Shown here piece by piece: positions 8,267 through 19,666 of a stretch of 64,000 nucleotides of DNA. The notes under the pieces are model-generated. The model searched no databases. It was given only the letters and a program-made list of their open reading frames with translations, and had not been told where the DNA came from. Position 1 is the first letter of the stretch. Each line of letters opens with the position of its first letter. The position numbers were made by a program, and so were the translations under genes. Location of the stretch: NCBI GenBank assembly GCA_014529385.2, contig CM043945.1, positions 152,619,741 through 152,683,740 on the forward strand, in the 5' to 3' direction. The DNA is from Adiantum capillus-veneris. Its lineage: Eukaryota; Streptophyta; Polypodiopsida; Polypodiales; Pteridaceae.

Positions 8267-8770
8267 TCATTGAAGTTGAGCTCTCTTGGATCCCACCATT
8301 TGAGAGATGCGAAGAATTTGCTCACCAGTGATTAGCCTAGCTTTGGTGTGACCATCTTCAGCTTTGTAGAGTTCATAGGGTTCGATGGCTACCCTCTCAA
8401 CCACCTTGAGCCTTCTTGCTAGTAGTAGTTGGAGTGCATCACCATATGTAGCCTCTTGCCAATACCGCACCCCATTGATGTGTAGCTCCCCCTCCGAAAA
8501 CTTGTTAATACCCGAGTTTGAGAGTGCTTTCACCACCTGAAGTCGAGACTTCAAAGGAAGTGTCTTCACACTAGCCACAAAGCACTCAACACAATTTTTT
8601 GACTTAGGGACTTGATGACTACAAGATTTTCCTTGAAGCAAAGAAGGGTGTGTGTAGTTAACTCTCTTTACCCGCATACATGCCGTTTGTCGATAAAGAC
8701 GCTTCTTTTCTCGAGCTTCTTGGGGAGACCATAGTGGAAGTCTCGGAGAATTCGATGGATCTTCCTTCAT
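8267..8770 (-). CDS. Element 1 leader ORF (167 residues, unknown)
   Basis: It opens 51 bases inside the 5' LTR boundary, soon after the primer-binding site, and is the first ORF of the internal region. The protein is basic at its N-terminus and has LQVVKALSNSGINKF, GVRYWQEATYGDALQLL and ITGEQILRISQMVG. No family is recognised. Some Tat-group (Ogre) elements carry an extra ORF1 ahead of gag, and this is in the same place. It shares reading frame with ORFs B and A, with one TGA between, so the three could be a broken single ORF of about 320 codons. Confidence 0.5.
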   Translation of the reverse strand: MKEDPSNSPRLPLWSPQEAREKKRLYRQTACMRVKRVNYTHPSLLQGKSCSHQVPKSKNCVECFVASVKTLPLKSRLQVVKALSNSGINKFSEGELHINGVRYWQEATYGDALQLLLARRLKVVERVAIEPYELYKAEDGHTKARLITGEQILRISQMVGSKRAQLQ

Positions 8771-8798
8771 AGGATTGATAGAGCGTTGCTTGAGAACT

Positions 8799-8815
8799 CC
8801 TCAGTGGGGGCACCA
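8799..8815 (-). other. Element 1 primer-binding site
   Basis: On the minus strand TGGTGCCCCCACTGAGG lies five bases after the 5' LTR end. It begins TGG, as expected for pairing with the CCA end of a tRNA primer. The tRNA species is not identified. Confidence 0.65.
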
Positions 8816-8820
8816 ATTTA

Positions 8821-8935
8821 TGACGAAGGAAATTTGGAATGGTAGCCTCTACACCAAAACAAAATCCATTGCGCCACAAGGGAAATGAGATAAGGGCACC
8901 ACCTAGTCTTGGAAGCGTGGGCTAGGACCGCTACA

Positions 8936-8989
<54 letters not shown>

Positions 8990-10270
8990 ACGATGAATGA
9001 AGCATTAACCTTAGTGTGTGTACAAGGAATGGATGACTTCAAACACTCCCAACACAAATAGCATGTAGATTACCAAACAACCACTCAAGGATTAGCCAAG
9101 ATCACATCAAGCACTCTCACACATATATAAAAGATTTCTCTTAATTAACATAAGTAAGAGAAGGAGAGATTACTAGCATGAAACAATTTGCACTCTAGAA
9201 TGTGCAAGAATAGAGTGAATGAATGAGCTTCTGGGCTCATGGTGAGTGATACAAAGACTCAACGGGGCTGAGGGAGGCTTGAAATTACAAAGGGGAAGGC
9301 CTCTTTATATAGGAAAGAGAGTGATTAGGAGTGAGGTTAAGATCCAAGTGTAATTTGTACAAATGAAGCTTGATTAAGGACATTCAACCAATGAAGAAGC
9401 TCCTTCCAAGTGATTTGTTGACCAATTAGCTCCATCATCACTTGTGTTGTCTTCACTCCTTCCTCCATAGCTTGAGTCCAAGAGCTTCCTTATTTTAAAA
9501 TTTAAAGAATCTACATAAAATCAATACATATCTAGTAATAATAGAAAGGGGTTGAATGAATTACAACAAGATTAAGCATGACTTGAGAGGTGATTAGAAG
9601 AAGAATTTTGATGGGTTTTTGAGCTTGAGAGAGAGGAGGAAGGAGAGGAGGGTGAGAAGACTAATGGCTGATTTTTAGAGAAGGTCTCAATGTGGAAAAG
9701 GAAGGGTGTGTGTGTGTAAAGGTAGAGGGGGTGGTCTCCACCACAGTTGAAAAATTGGCGTCCGCCATTTTGGCCATATCTCCTAGACTGTAGATGCAAA
9801 AATTATAAAACAAATATGGCCAGAATCTCCAGCTCATCAGCTACAACTTTGATGAAGACAACTTTTCTTGGATCGGAGTGGAAGCATTTTTTAAAAATTC
9901 AGCAAAATCATGTGTCTGGTTCCTTCCTTTACCAAGTCTTCCACTTGGGTCCCATTTGTTTGAATCATCATATGGCTCCAAAGCCATGATGATATGAGCC
10001 ACTCATGACCCTTGAATCATGGGTGCATGGCTCCACAACCACATCATATCTTTTCTTTTCACATTTACATATTTTCCCTTCCCTTTACCACTAGGTTCTC
10101 CCTCTACCTTTCACCTCCGGTGAACTAGTCAAGAAAAAATTCCTATCAAATCTTGTTTTTAAAAAAATTTTCCAAGAGGTTGTTCTCACTCTTTCTTTTA
10201 TTGTAAACCTCTAGAAGCAAGGAAAACCAACAGAATATAATAAACAAAAATTTGTGATAGGCTCGGATCA
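8821..10270 (-). repeat. Element 1 5' LTR with promoter
   Basis: 1450 bases. A minus-strand TATATAAAG at about 9304-9312 is the likely promoter of the element, followed by a leader of about 450 bases to the LTR end. The GA tract (about 8938-8987) is about 24 bases longer than in the other LTR and accounts for the length difference. Confidence 0.93.
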
Positions 10271-11511
10271 GTGTGTGCATTGGCTTGTTTAATTGGCTTG
10301 TGCACACACTAATTAGTGTGTGTTAACATACACTAATTAGTGTGTGTTAACATACACTAATTAGTGTGTGCATTGGCTTGTGTAATTGACTTGTGCACAC
10401 ACTAATTAGTGTGTTTTAACATACACTAATTAGTGTGTGCATTAGATTGTGCACACACTAATTAGTGTGTGTTAACATACACTAATTAGTGTGTGCATTA
10501 GTGTGTGCACACACTAATTAGTGTGTTCATTGGCTTGTGTAATTGGACATGCATTGGACAATTCCATTGGTCAATGCACACACTAAATAGTGTGTGTATT
10601 GGCCAATCCAATTGGTTTGTACACACACTAATCACACACTAAATAATGTGTGTATTGGCCAATCCAATTGACCAATGCACACACTAATCCCAAACTAATG
10701 CACACACTAATTAGTGTGTGAATTGGCCAATCCCATTGAGCAATGCACACACTAATCACACACTAATTAGTGTGTACATTGATCAATCACATTGACCAAT
10801 CACATTGACCAATTCACACACTAATCACACGCAAATTAGTGTGTGTTAATGAGCACTAATTAGTGTGTGAATTGACCAATGCACACATTAATCACACACT
10901 AATTAGTGTGTACATTGACCAATCACATTGGCCAATGCACATACTAATCACACACTAATTAGTGTGTGTTAATGAGCACTAATTAGTGAGTGAATTGGCC
11001 AATCTCATTGACCAATGCACACACTAATCACACACTAATTAGTGTGTGCATTGACCAATCACATTGGCCAATGCACACACTAATAACACACTAATTAGTG
11101 TGTGCATTGGCCAATGTGATTGGTCAATGCACACACTAATTAGTGGGCCAATGCACACACTAATTGGTGTGTGCATTGACCAATCACATTGGCCAATGCA
11201 CACACTAATTAGTGTGTGCATTGACCAATCACATTGGCCACTGCACACACTAATCACACACTAATTAGTGTGTGCATGGCCAATCCCAAACTTAACATAT
11301 TAGGTTATGCAAGTAATAAATTTAACAAATTTGACAAATCTAACAAGTTTAGATTTTGCAAGTAACTAATAATTAACAAATTTAAGTTTTGGTGTGTCTT
11401 TACTTACACTAATTAGTGTGTGCATTAGAATAATGCACACACTAATTAGTGTGTGTAAAGAACACATGCACTATTTAGTGTGTGTAATTAGTGTGTAAAG
11501 AACGTACACGT
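10271..11511. repeat. Palindromic CACTAATTAGTG array, segment 2
   Basis: The main block. I count roughly 23 CACTAATTAGTG cores by eye, with spacers rich in paired CCAAT/ATTGG words such as CATTGGCCAATGTGATTGG. About 11285-11400 is a short AT-rich non-repeat stretch. The block is bounded by element 1 on the left and element 2 on the right. There is no coding content. Confidence 0.85.
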
Positions 11512-13254
11512 TGTCAAGAAGTTGGCGGTCTTGCTAGGAAGGCACCGGCCTCTTGCTGTGAGAGTTTGTGAGGAAGCTCAAGGGTTATGAGAAGGAGCTA
11601 AGATGTAGATAACATAGCTTCTAGAGCTAAAGAAGAAATGTAGCCAAAAAAACCGCTCACTTTTCCTTATAAATACACACGTGATGGAGAGAACTCATGC
11701 AAGATAGTCGAACAAAAAAAAAATGAAAACATCGAGATTACAATCATATCGTATCATGGATAGGATAAAAGGTTTAATGGATGAGTTAATGATATTTAAT
11801 CTTTGTTGTCCAAATAAGCTACGGATTGCTCTTTAGAACTGTAGCTTTGTGCTTACTATAATGTATATGTTTCGTCTAGCGATTGGGATTAGTTGTGAGT
11901 ACAAATCCTCTTGATTCATAATAAAATAACCACATTCACATAATTGTTTCCCGCAAGAAGGTTGTACCCATTACATTGACAAGGTTGCTGCTTGAATACC
12001 TTCCAATGAAACAATTAGGACACAACAAGAGAGATCAAAGGAGTAGTAAAGATAGAATTAGGGATAGATCTAAGTGTGGTGGTGGTATTAAAGATAGATA
12101 ATGAGGTATAGAGATAGAGTTAGAGACAAGTATTGGACTAGATATGCAAATGAAAGGAAAACTAGCAACATATATCTTACATGAGAGCAATCGCCACCAC
12201 CTTAATGGAGAAAGAAGATGAGGCAAGACTTCAGCCTTTCTTCAAGAGAAAGTGTGGCACTAAGATGAGTGTGTCACAATGGAATTGAGCTATTCTCACT
12301 CACTCATAACTTGCCTCAATGAAGAGAAGGTTTCCCTTTTTATAGGTGAGGGAGCCATGTTTTACATAATCACTTGATTAGGCTAAATAGTTAGCCCAAA
12401 TCAAATGTTCTTTGGATATTTCTTAAAATGGGCAATATTAGGACTCAAAATATCATGAAATTCAGCATTTTTGGTCGTTGAGGCTCCATGTGGGTGCATG
12501 ATGTATGTGGGCCCCACCTAGGCATCTTCTGTGTGGCTCTAGCAGGGGGTCCCAACTTGTGTGTCTTGTCCTTCAAGGCATCTTTGAGGTGTCACGTTCA
12601 CATGCTTATGTCTTTTACCCTCCAAATATCTTATTCTATGGAAAAAGACCAAGATTACCTCTTTTCACCTGATTCACCTGTTTACCATCTCTTCTTGCAG
12701 TGTAGTTGTGAGAGGATTTTTCACTCTTTTCCCTGTAACTTTTGACCTGTAACTCGGATTGACATGCTTCAAAAGTCAAAATTGGCCTACTAAAAGAGCT
12801 TGACTTGGTTTTGGCCTTTTCTCCACGCCCTTAGGTCGGGATTTTCAAATTGGGATGGTCCAAGAAGCTTTGGATCTTCCTTTTCATAAAGTCTTCTAGT
12901 AGGCCCTTCCCTCTTGTATGTATCCAAGAAGGTATGCATTATTGAAGAGTTATATTATTAAATAAATGTGAAAAGAAGAAAATAATTTATATATGGTAGG
13001 GTATAGCTGAGATATTAGAAGAAATATACAAATGCTTTTCCCCCATACAAAAAGAGGCACAATCATTGATACTTCTCTTGCAATATTTTCTAATAGTAAT
13101 GTATATTTATATTACTTCAAAGGTAATACTAAGGTATGGTAGAAAGCTTTTATTTATGCATATGAGTATTATATGAAGTATACTTATGCGTCAAAAAGTC
13201 ACAAGATAAATCGTTTAATACCCATTCCCACTATATACGTGCCACAGCACGACA
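11512..13254 (-). repeat. Element 2 3' LTR
   Basis: 1743 bases. Compared with the other LTR it lacks a 429-base segment, and the break is a CACAT repeat (at 19684-19688 and 20113-20117 in the longer copy). A minus-strand TATAAAAA lies at about 12337-12345. Confidence 0.9.
11707..11919 (-). pseudogene. Degenerate copy of small ORF A in element 2 3' LTR
   Basis: Counterpart of the intact ORF at 19454-19666. One transition turns a CAA (Gln) codon into TAA in the middle, and a base is lost near the end. The partner ORF B is missing here because of the 429-base LTR difference. Confidence 0.65.
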
Positions 13255-13270
13255 TCCACCCCCTCTAAAC
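13255..13270 (-). other. Element 2 polypurine tract
   Basis: On the minus strand TTTAGAGGGGGTGGA immediately precedes the LTR start TGTCGTGC. Confidence 0.75.
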
Positions 13271-13312
13271 CTGCACATCCTCCGGTATGTGCCACATTGT
13301 CTTTTTGTAAGA

Positions 13313-14257
13313 TCAGACCTCGTGTACATCTTCCTTGCTTTCTTCTTCACTGGATGATTCCAGAGCTTCATGTTCACTTTGATCTTCACTTGTGTTTTGC
13401 TCTTCTTCCTCATCAACATCTTCTAGATCATTGTCTCCTCTTCTCTTAAACATTTTAATCCTTTTTCTTGCAATGGGAATCTTTACTTCTGTACCATCTA
13501 GTTCAGACAAGCTGTAAGTAGCATTTTCATGCACATGCTTTACAACATACGGTCCAAACCATCTTTTTGAGAACTTGCGCATGACTGTGTGCTGGTTATC
13601 AAGGCTACTATCATACACTAAAACCCAGTCACCTTTGTCAATTGCTTTGCTCTTGAGTCGATGTCGCTTATGAAAGTAGTCCTTGTTTTTCAACCTTGCA
13701 TTTTTGAGTCGTTCTTTTGCAGCATCAATGTCTCCAGGTCTTCTCTCTAGTTGCCTTATACGCAGTGCAAGGAGATCTTCCCTGCTAAGCCCCTCTTGCC
13801 AAGGTAGTACATTCCATGTGGGAATTGTATCTTCAATCGGCATCGCTGGCTTTTGACCATACATTAGCTCCGCAGGCATGTATCCAGTTACTGAGCTATG
13901 TGTTGTACGATCAGCCCATAAAGCATATGGTAACAGTTTTGACCACTCACCAACTCTTCCTTCACAAGACTTGGCCAAATCTTTAATGATAGGAGGATGC
14001 CCTCTTTCACTCTTTTCATTGCCTTCAGGGTTGTAAGCTGTAGTAAGAGAAAGCTTGATTCCTAATCTAGAAAAGAACTCCCTTGCTTCTTCGGCATCCA
14101 GCTCACCTCTATCTGCAGTGATCTTTCCCACACAACCATAACAGCAAATCACCTCATCAAGAAGGAATCTGCACACAACTTCTGTGGTTTTAGCTCTTAA
14201 TGCTCTTCCTTCAACCTGATTAGTTAGGTCTTCTCGTGCAAGAACCAAGTATCTCAT
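13313..14257 (-). pseudogene. Element 2 integrase core and C-terminus
   Basis: An open stretch of 314 codons. Visible: ITADRGELDAEEAREFF (second catalytic Asp), TAYNPEGNEKSERG (catalytic Glu), ALWADRTTHSSVTGYMPAELMYGQ, then a basic C-terminal part ending in an acidic Asp/Glu/Ser tail. No chromodomain is seen. The first catalytic Asp lies in the neighbouring upstream piece (KWVVDLVTMP). The frame is interrupted by a stop just before this piece, so it cannot be made as part of pol without repair. Confidence 0.8.
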
Positions 14258-14260
14258 ATG

Positions 14261-14812
14261 TCAGAGTCCTAAAGGCATTGTGACTAGATCCACAACCCAT
14301 TTATAGTGCATGGCTAGTGGATATGTAGGGTGCAATCTATCACGATGTCGGACATTTGAATACATTTGACAAGTTACACATGACTCTACAAATTGAGATA
14401 CATCTTTATACATACTCTTCCACCAATATTTTTCTTTGAACTTGGAGAAGGTTGCCCACACACCCCTGTGTCCAGCCCATAGACTCTCATGAAACTCTTG
14501 CATGAGCTTTACTTGAGTCTCTTTTTTACATATAACCCGTTGTGGTGTAGCACCCTTTTGTTTAGGATGCTTCCACAAGTAACCATCCCTCAAGAAGTAC
14601 CCATATGCTTTCCTGCGTATCCTCTTGAATTCTTGTTCAGACCAATCATCCTGTTTTGTTAGAGTACTCAAGTAGCTTCCAATAAGAAGCCAATCACCTT
14701 CATAAAGCTCTTTCAAGAATGATTCAAGGAGATTAGTCATGCAGACATTGTTACCTTTGACATGAGAGATAGAATAGAACTTTGTGCCTACATCATCTCC
14801 CTCGTCAATCAC
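14261..14812 (-). pseudogene. Element 2 integrase zinc-finger region
   Basis: 183 open codons with the HHCC finger visible as HESLWAGHRG...CVTCQ, followed by the start of the integrase core (WVVDLVTMPLG). It is in the same frame as the integrase core downstream but separated by a stop at its end. Confidence 0.8.
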
Positions 14813-14825
14813 TTGTGACTCATCT

Positions 14826-15110
14826 TCATACCAAAGCCAATGTATTGTCTTTACCTACAATGTGCTTAAACTCAGGATTTAAGGACTTAATGTAGGCAAT
14901 CCACCGCAACATAGCAATGTCTGGCGTTGAGCAGCTTGTAATCATCCCAAGAAGTGGTAGACAATCTGTTTCTACAACCACACATGCACCAATTAGGTAC
15001 TCTTTCCCACTTTTCAAGGTTGTAACCATACCCCATAACTCTCTCTTTATCTGTGGATAGTTTCTTTGGCGAGCACTTAGTACCTTTGCTCCAAATCTTA
15101 CCACATACAT
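14826..15110 (-). pseudogene. Element 2 RNase H fragment
   Basis: RNase H-like words: SARQRNYPQIKRELWGMV, CVVVETDCLPLLGM, AMLRWIAYI, EFKHIVGKDN. It is bounded by stops on both sides and in a different frame from the integrase pieces. Confidence 0.7.
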
Positions 15111-15140
15111 GTGTCCTTCTTTGTCATCGTGCCCTATTGC

Positions 15141-16745
15141 CTATCCAATCCCTGTAGGACTGGTGTCTACTGTCACAATTACTGGCCTTTGACACTCATA
15201 GTCTACCTTTCTCAAAGTTGTTGTTGACTGGAGCAACTCCTTTAGCTTTTTCATGGATTTTACATGTGCTTCTGTCCATTTAAACTTCTGATACTTTCTA
15301 AGCAACTGATAAAGAGGATCAGCTACATGTGCATAATGTGGAATCCAAATAACATAGAAGACACATGCTCCCAGAAACCTTCTAACCTCAGTGATACTAG
15401 TGCATGTTTCTTTCATTCTTTGGATGGCATCTACCTTTGCTGGACAAGGTTTCCTACCATATGGCCCGCACATGTGCCCCACAATGAGCACTTCATTGAC
15501 ACCAAACATAGACTTTTTCCCTGACAATGTAAGATTCACTTCTTCCAACTTAGACAAAATTTTATCACAATCATTTATGTGATTTACCACAAACCTGCGA
15601 CATCCCTTGAGATCCAAAGCTTCATCTTTGTCACTTTCTTCACATCCTTTGATAGGCAAATCATCAATGAAAGGCATTGTGATTTGAGGAATAAAGTCAT
15701 GTAAGACCTTATTCATCCCATTCATCATATGTGCAACCGAGTTGGTTGCTCCCTATGGCAAGGTACACATCCTTACCAAACCCAAAGGTGTCCTCATGGT
15801 TGTCAAGTCTCTGCTTTCGATTGCAAGCTGAAATTGATCATACCCTGAGTAGAGATCCCCCATTGAGTAGATTTCCGTCCCTGCAAACGCCTCTGAAAAC
15901 TCATCCACAATTGGACCTGTACCTACATTTCTAATTGTCACCTTGTTTACTGGTTGCATATCTTGGATGAAGCGTAGAGAACCATTCTTCTTTGGAACTG
16001 TGAACCACCTGTTTTAGTATGGAGCACAAGAAGGCTCCAAGATTCCCATTTTGATTTTCTCATTCAATAGCTCTACTAACTTTGGCAAATGAGCCTTTGG
16101 AACTGGAATAGGCCGCAGATTCCAAGGCACATGAGGTATTGTGAAAATTACCATAGGAGCTACAATAGAAGGATCAACACATCCTATCTCATGTGGCTCA
16201 AATGCAAAAGCCTTACCATGCTTTGAAAGCATTTCTTTGAAGCACTTTGTCTCCTCCTGTGTTAGAAACTCCTCGTGACCAATCTCCAACTCTTGGAAAG
16301 ACTCCTTTGTGAAGGTATGCCCAATATTCTTAGGATTCCTCAAACTTGGTTGTAAAGAAGCCTGCTCAATTTTTTCCCTATTGTTGGGTGGTAAGGGTGA
16401 AGCTACTGGTTTCACCTTCTTTGCTACACTCTTGTACTTAGTTTCAACATGGACTTGTGGGCCAACTGTTTGGTTTTCTTTAAAGGCTTCTATTACTTGA
16501 TACATTTCCATAGAGCAAACTTCCACAACTTCATTTTCAAGATGCAAACTAGACCCCATTATAGCATCAAGCTCACCCTTAGTATCTACAAAAGAAACTT
16601 GTTCACACAAACCCAAAACATTTTCAGTAGGCTCTAGCAACCCACTTTCTTTCATGCCCATTTGTACATTATGTACATATTGCCTCTCACATCTCTTCAA
16701 ATCTTCAAGTTTTGTAAAACATACTGATCCATTCCTTGTTACCAA
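15141..16745 (-). pseudogene. Element 2 reverse transcriptase, broken by stops
   Basis: Three same-frame pieces. 16014-16745 ends with the RT entry region (RPIPVPKAHLPKLVELLNEK). 15753-15959 has SMGDLYSGYDQFQLA. 15141-15728 has the intact catalytic box FIDDLPI, GHMCGPYGRKP and the connection region into RNase H. The pieces are separated by in-frame stop codons. The catalytic Asp pair is preserved, unlike in the Tat elements. Confidence 0.8.
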
Positions 16746-16822
16746 GGAGCCCGTTGAGAAAGTTTCACCTATTTTTGGATCAAGCGAGACCCTTTTTCTT
16801 TCTGTACCACTTCAATCCCGCT

Positions 16823-17814
16823 TTACAATGGTACTTGGCAAAAATCCATCATTTCCCTATGGTCATGAAACTCTTTGCTCACCTTTGGTAGAGGATGTTC
16901 TCTAAGGTTGTCACGATTTCTTTCATGGTTCACACAAACCTTGAGAAATTGGACAGCACGTTTACCATCTTTGCTACGTATCCTAGCATATGCAGAACCA
17001 TTGTCCATTACCTTTGTTTCCATTCAAACTCCCACAATGTAGGGTTGTCCAAGGATGAGATGATATGAAGATGTATCCTGTTCAAAGAAGTTTGGTCAAT
17101 CTTTACATCACCTATTGTCACCTTCACACCTAGACATGCTGCATACAATTCACCGAATAAATTGTTTGCCACTTTTACCATCCAGCCATGATCTGTGTCC
17201 ATTGGCCATTTGCACTTGTTGTAGAGACTCTTTGACATTATGTTTATTTCTGAACCATGGTCAATCAAGGCAACAAATGGTTCTTCAAGATCACCTACCT
17301 TGACCAAAGTTTCTGTAGTAGCCCTTGCCCAGTGACTTCGTGATTAGTAGCTCCTAGGAATATCTTCAACTTCTTCATCATCATTTGAGAAATGCACTTG
17401 CTTCACTCTCCCACTAGATTGGTAGCATCCTACCATAGCTCCATCATCCTCCTTATTTTGCAGATGCATCCCTTGTGTCTTTGAGGTTTCCCCTCCAACC
17501 TGTGGACGAGAAACTTCAGCAAGGGTTTGCCTCTTCCTCTTGATGATGTCAATGATCTCCTCATGGAATTCACGCTTTGCAATGCCAAGAACTTCTCCCA
17601 AAGTAAACTCAATTTTGCTATTTAAGATCCTTTCCTTCAAGACTTTCTTTAAATCTGTAGCAGCCTCAATATCAGATTGTAGTTTATAAGTTGGGCCTTT
17701 TGTCTTACCTTTTGCTGGCTCTTTCTTCTTTCCTGTTGTAGACTCCTCCATGAGTACTTCAGGTGGAGATGCTCCTTGTGTTGAGGGTGTTTGAGAAGGC
17801 ATTGAGTCACTTCT
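16823..17814 (-). pseudogene. Element 2 protease and linker region
   Basis: It continues the gag frame after a single TGA (17815-17817). A 150-codon Lys/Glu-rich linker contains EFTLGEVLGIAKREFHEEII. A stop TAA (17344-17346) and then the protease follow: VALIDHGSEINIMS, with DHG where retropepsins usually have DSG or DTG. A frameshift near 17010-17020 precedes METKVMDNGSAYARI. Protease activity cannot be assumed. Confidence 0.7.
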
Positions 17815-19203
17815 TCACCCACTTCTAGAAGCTCTTTTTGATGGTCCTTCATCAGCATTCTCACATCTGCGCTTCTCTTCTACAATAGCCTCATTTTGTT
17901 GGCATTTTGTAATGTAGGCATGCACTGACAATGAGTCCACTGGATCATTCCATCCTGTTTCTAGACGTATGCAATCACCTGCTTCATGTAGAATCTCTTT
18001 TGTAAGCTTTCCCTTTTTAGCTAATTGCATGACATTTGGCCAAATTTGACCATGATGGTCATTCACCTCTTCATCACTAAGATGCTCAATTTTTACTCCA
18101 TAAGTAGCTACCTCAACTGAAGAGGTGGCATGGTTAGTTGCCATATCTTCAACTAAGGTTTGCATCCCCCCCTTCCCAAAGGTAGTTCTCAAAAGTAGAC
18201 TTGTCTCTCTTAAGTGGATTTTACCATCCTTAAAAAACACAACATATTTTGATAAAGCATCACTAAAATCATCACAATCCCTTCTTACATGGTCTGTACT
18301 ATCACACCAAATACATCTATTAACAAACCCTTCTTTGGGTTGTTGCCTTTGCCTAGGAAGTGGCCCTGATGATTGGCCTTTTTCTTCAAGCTTTGCAAGC
18401 TTCACCTTCAAGTCACGCATTCCCTTCACAAGCTCATCTAGCATGGACTCATCAAACTTAGGAGCGATAAAAGTAGGCTTTACCATTTTGTCAAAATTTG
18501 AGGTTAAAGGACTTGTAGTGTTTACTACCATCGTGTCCCTTCTTCTTTGTCGTTTGGCAAGCAACGAGACAGCACCTTCAACTTCATTCCAGTCGGTCTT
18601 TAGTCCTTGCTCAGCATCTTTATCTTCAAGAAGAAGCTCCAAATTTTCTTGAAACTCTTTACCTGCGGATTGTAAGAAAAGATCTGTCTTCTCTGCATCT
18701 AGTGTGTCCCTTTCTGTCTTGGTGAGTTGTGCATAGCGCCGCTCAAATTCCCTAAGTAGCTCTGTTATTGATAGTCCTTGCTTTGGCTTGACTACCCATT
18801 CTAAGAACGTCCTTTTTGTCACTCTCTCCGAGTCCTCCATGAAATATTCCTCCTTTAAAGCTACTTTGAGTTCTTCCCAATTTCCCCCATGCCCATGTTT
18901 AATTCCCCTAACATGCTCCTGCTCCCTAATTTCTGGAGCAACAACTAGCTCAAAGCTTTGAATCATCTCACCTTCCGACACGCGATGCAGCTCCATCTCC
19001 TTCACATACTTGCGTAAGTACTTGGTTACATCTTTGCCATTGAACTGATACATTCTGTTGACGAACGCTTGTATGGCCTTCATTGCTGAAATCTCCCTTC
19101 TTTCAGTAGCATGTTGTTGTTGCATGAACATTGAAAATGCTTGAAACATTTTCATTGTTGCTGTGTCAAAATGCATACCCTGTGGCTCAACATGATCACC
19201 CAT
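17815..19203 (-). CDS. Element 2 Gag (462 residues, intact)
   Basis: The start chosen is ATG at 19203-19201 (MGDHVEPQGMHF), 53 bases inside the LTR boundary; the open frame begins slightly earlier without an ATG. There is a gag-like N-terminal half (AIQAFVNRMYQFNGKDV, REFERRYAQLTKTERD). A single zinc knuckle CIWCDSTDHVRRDC follows (spacing C2C4H4C). The C-terminal half has DDHHGQIWPNVMQLAKKGK. The frame is uninterrupted while pol behind it is broken in at least seven places. It ends TGA and the protease frame continues directly. Confidence 0.85.
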   Translation of the reverse strand: MGDHVEPQGMHFDTATMKMFQAFSMFMQQQHATERREISAMKAIQAFVNRMYQFNGKDVTKYLRKYVKEMELHRVSEGEMIQSFELVVAPEIREQEHVRGIKHGHGGNWEELKVALKEEYFMEDSERVTKRTFLEWVVKPKQGLSITELLREFERRYAQLTKTERDTLDAEKTDLFLQSAGKEFQENLELLLEDKDAEQGLKTDWNEVEGAVSLLAKRQRRRDTMVVNTTSPLTSNFDKMVKPTFIAPKFDESMLDELVKGMRDLKVKLAKLEEKGQSSGPLPRQRQQPKEGFVNRCIWCDSTDHVRRDCDDFSDALSKYVVFFKDGKIHLRETSLLLRTTFGKGGMQTLVEDMATNHATSSVEVATYGVKIEHLSDEEVNDHHGQIWPNVMQLAKKGKLTKEILHEAGDCIRLETGWNDPVDSLSVHAYITKCQQNEAIVEEKRRCENADEGPSKRASRSG

Positions 19204-19453
19204 GGTTACCCACAAACTCTCACCCTGGCAGATTCGCGTCGGGTTCAACAAAAATATGTCAAGAAGTTGGCGGTCTTGCTAGGAAGGCACCGGGCCTCTT
19301 GCTGTGAGAGTTTGTGAGGAAGCTCAAGGGTTATGAGAAGGAGCTAAGATGTAGATAACATAGCTTCTAGAGCTAAAGAAGAAATGTAGCCAAAAAAGCC
19401 GCTCACTTTCCCTTATAAACATACACATGATGGAGAGAACTCATGAAAGATAG

Positions 19454-19666
19454 TCAGAACAAAACAAAAATGAAAACATCGAGATTACAATCATATCGTA
19501 TCATGGGTAGGATAAAATGGTTAATGGATGAGTTAATGATATTTAATCTTTGTTGTCCAAATAAGCTACGGATTGCTCTTTGGAACTGTAGCTTTGTGCT
19601 TACTATAATGTATATGTTTCGTCTAGCGATTGGGATTAGTTGTGAGTACAAATCCTCTTGATTCAT
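19454..19666 (-). CDS. Small ORF A of element 2 (70 residues, novel family)
   Basis: MNQEDLYSQL... to ...NLDVFIFVLF. It matches ORF A of element 1 over its full length (43 of 70 residues by eye) although the two retrotransposons are of different lineages. Its ATG overlaps the stop of ORF B (ATGA at 19663-19666). The plus strand of the same stretch is also open, but plus-strand conservation is lower (about 44%) and does not extend to the B paralogue, so the minus strand is preferred. Confidence 0.6.
   Translation of the reverse strand: MNQEDLYSQLIPIARRNIYIIVSTKLQFQRAIRSLFGQQRLNIINSSINHFILPMIRYDCNLDVFIFVLF

Larger units (their letters stand above)
1155..10270 (-). mobile_element. Element 1: Tat-type Ty3/gypsy LTR retrotransposon, nearly intact
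   Basis: Two near-identical LTRs (1155-2580 and 8821-10270) run TGACGA...GGATCA on the plus strand and flank minus-strand gag and pol. The target duplication is 4 bases, GTGT (1151-1154 and 10271-10274). The primer-binding site and polypurine tract lie in the right places for minus-strand transcription. Pol has a second RNase H domain between reverse transcriptase and integrase and no chromodomain, which marks the Tat (Ogre/Retand) group. The LTRs differ by roughly 15 substitutions plus a microsatellite length change, so the insertion is young. It landed in the palindromic array of the CACTA element. Confidence 0.93.

Noticed and set aside
11039-11264. Open frames rich in repeated ISVCIGQCDWSMHT
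   Set aside because: Translation of the palindromic array on both strands; the repeat itself explains the open frames.
19220-19256. A canonical tRNA primer-binding site after the element 2 5' LTR
   Set aside because: The sequence after the LTR (TATTTTTGTTGAACCC) has no TGG-starting tRNA complement next to the boundary, so I did not annotate one.
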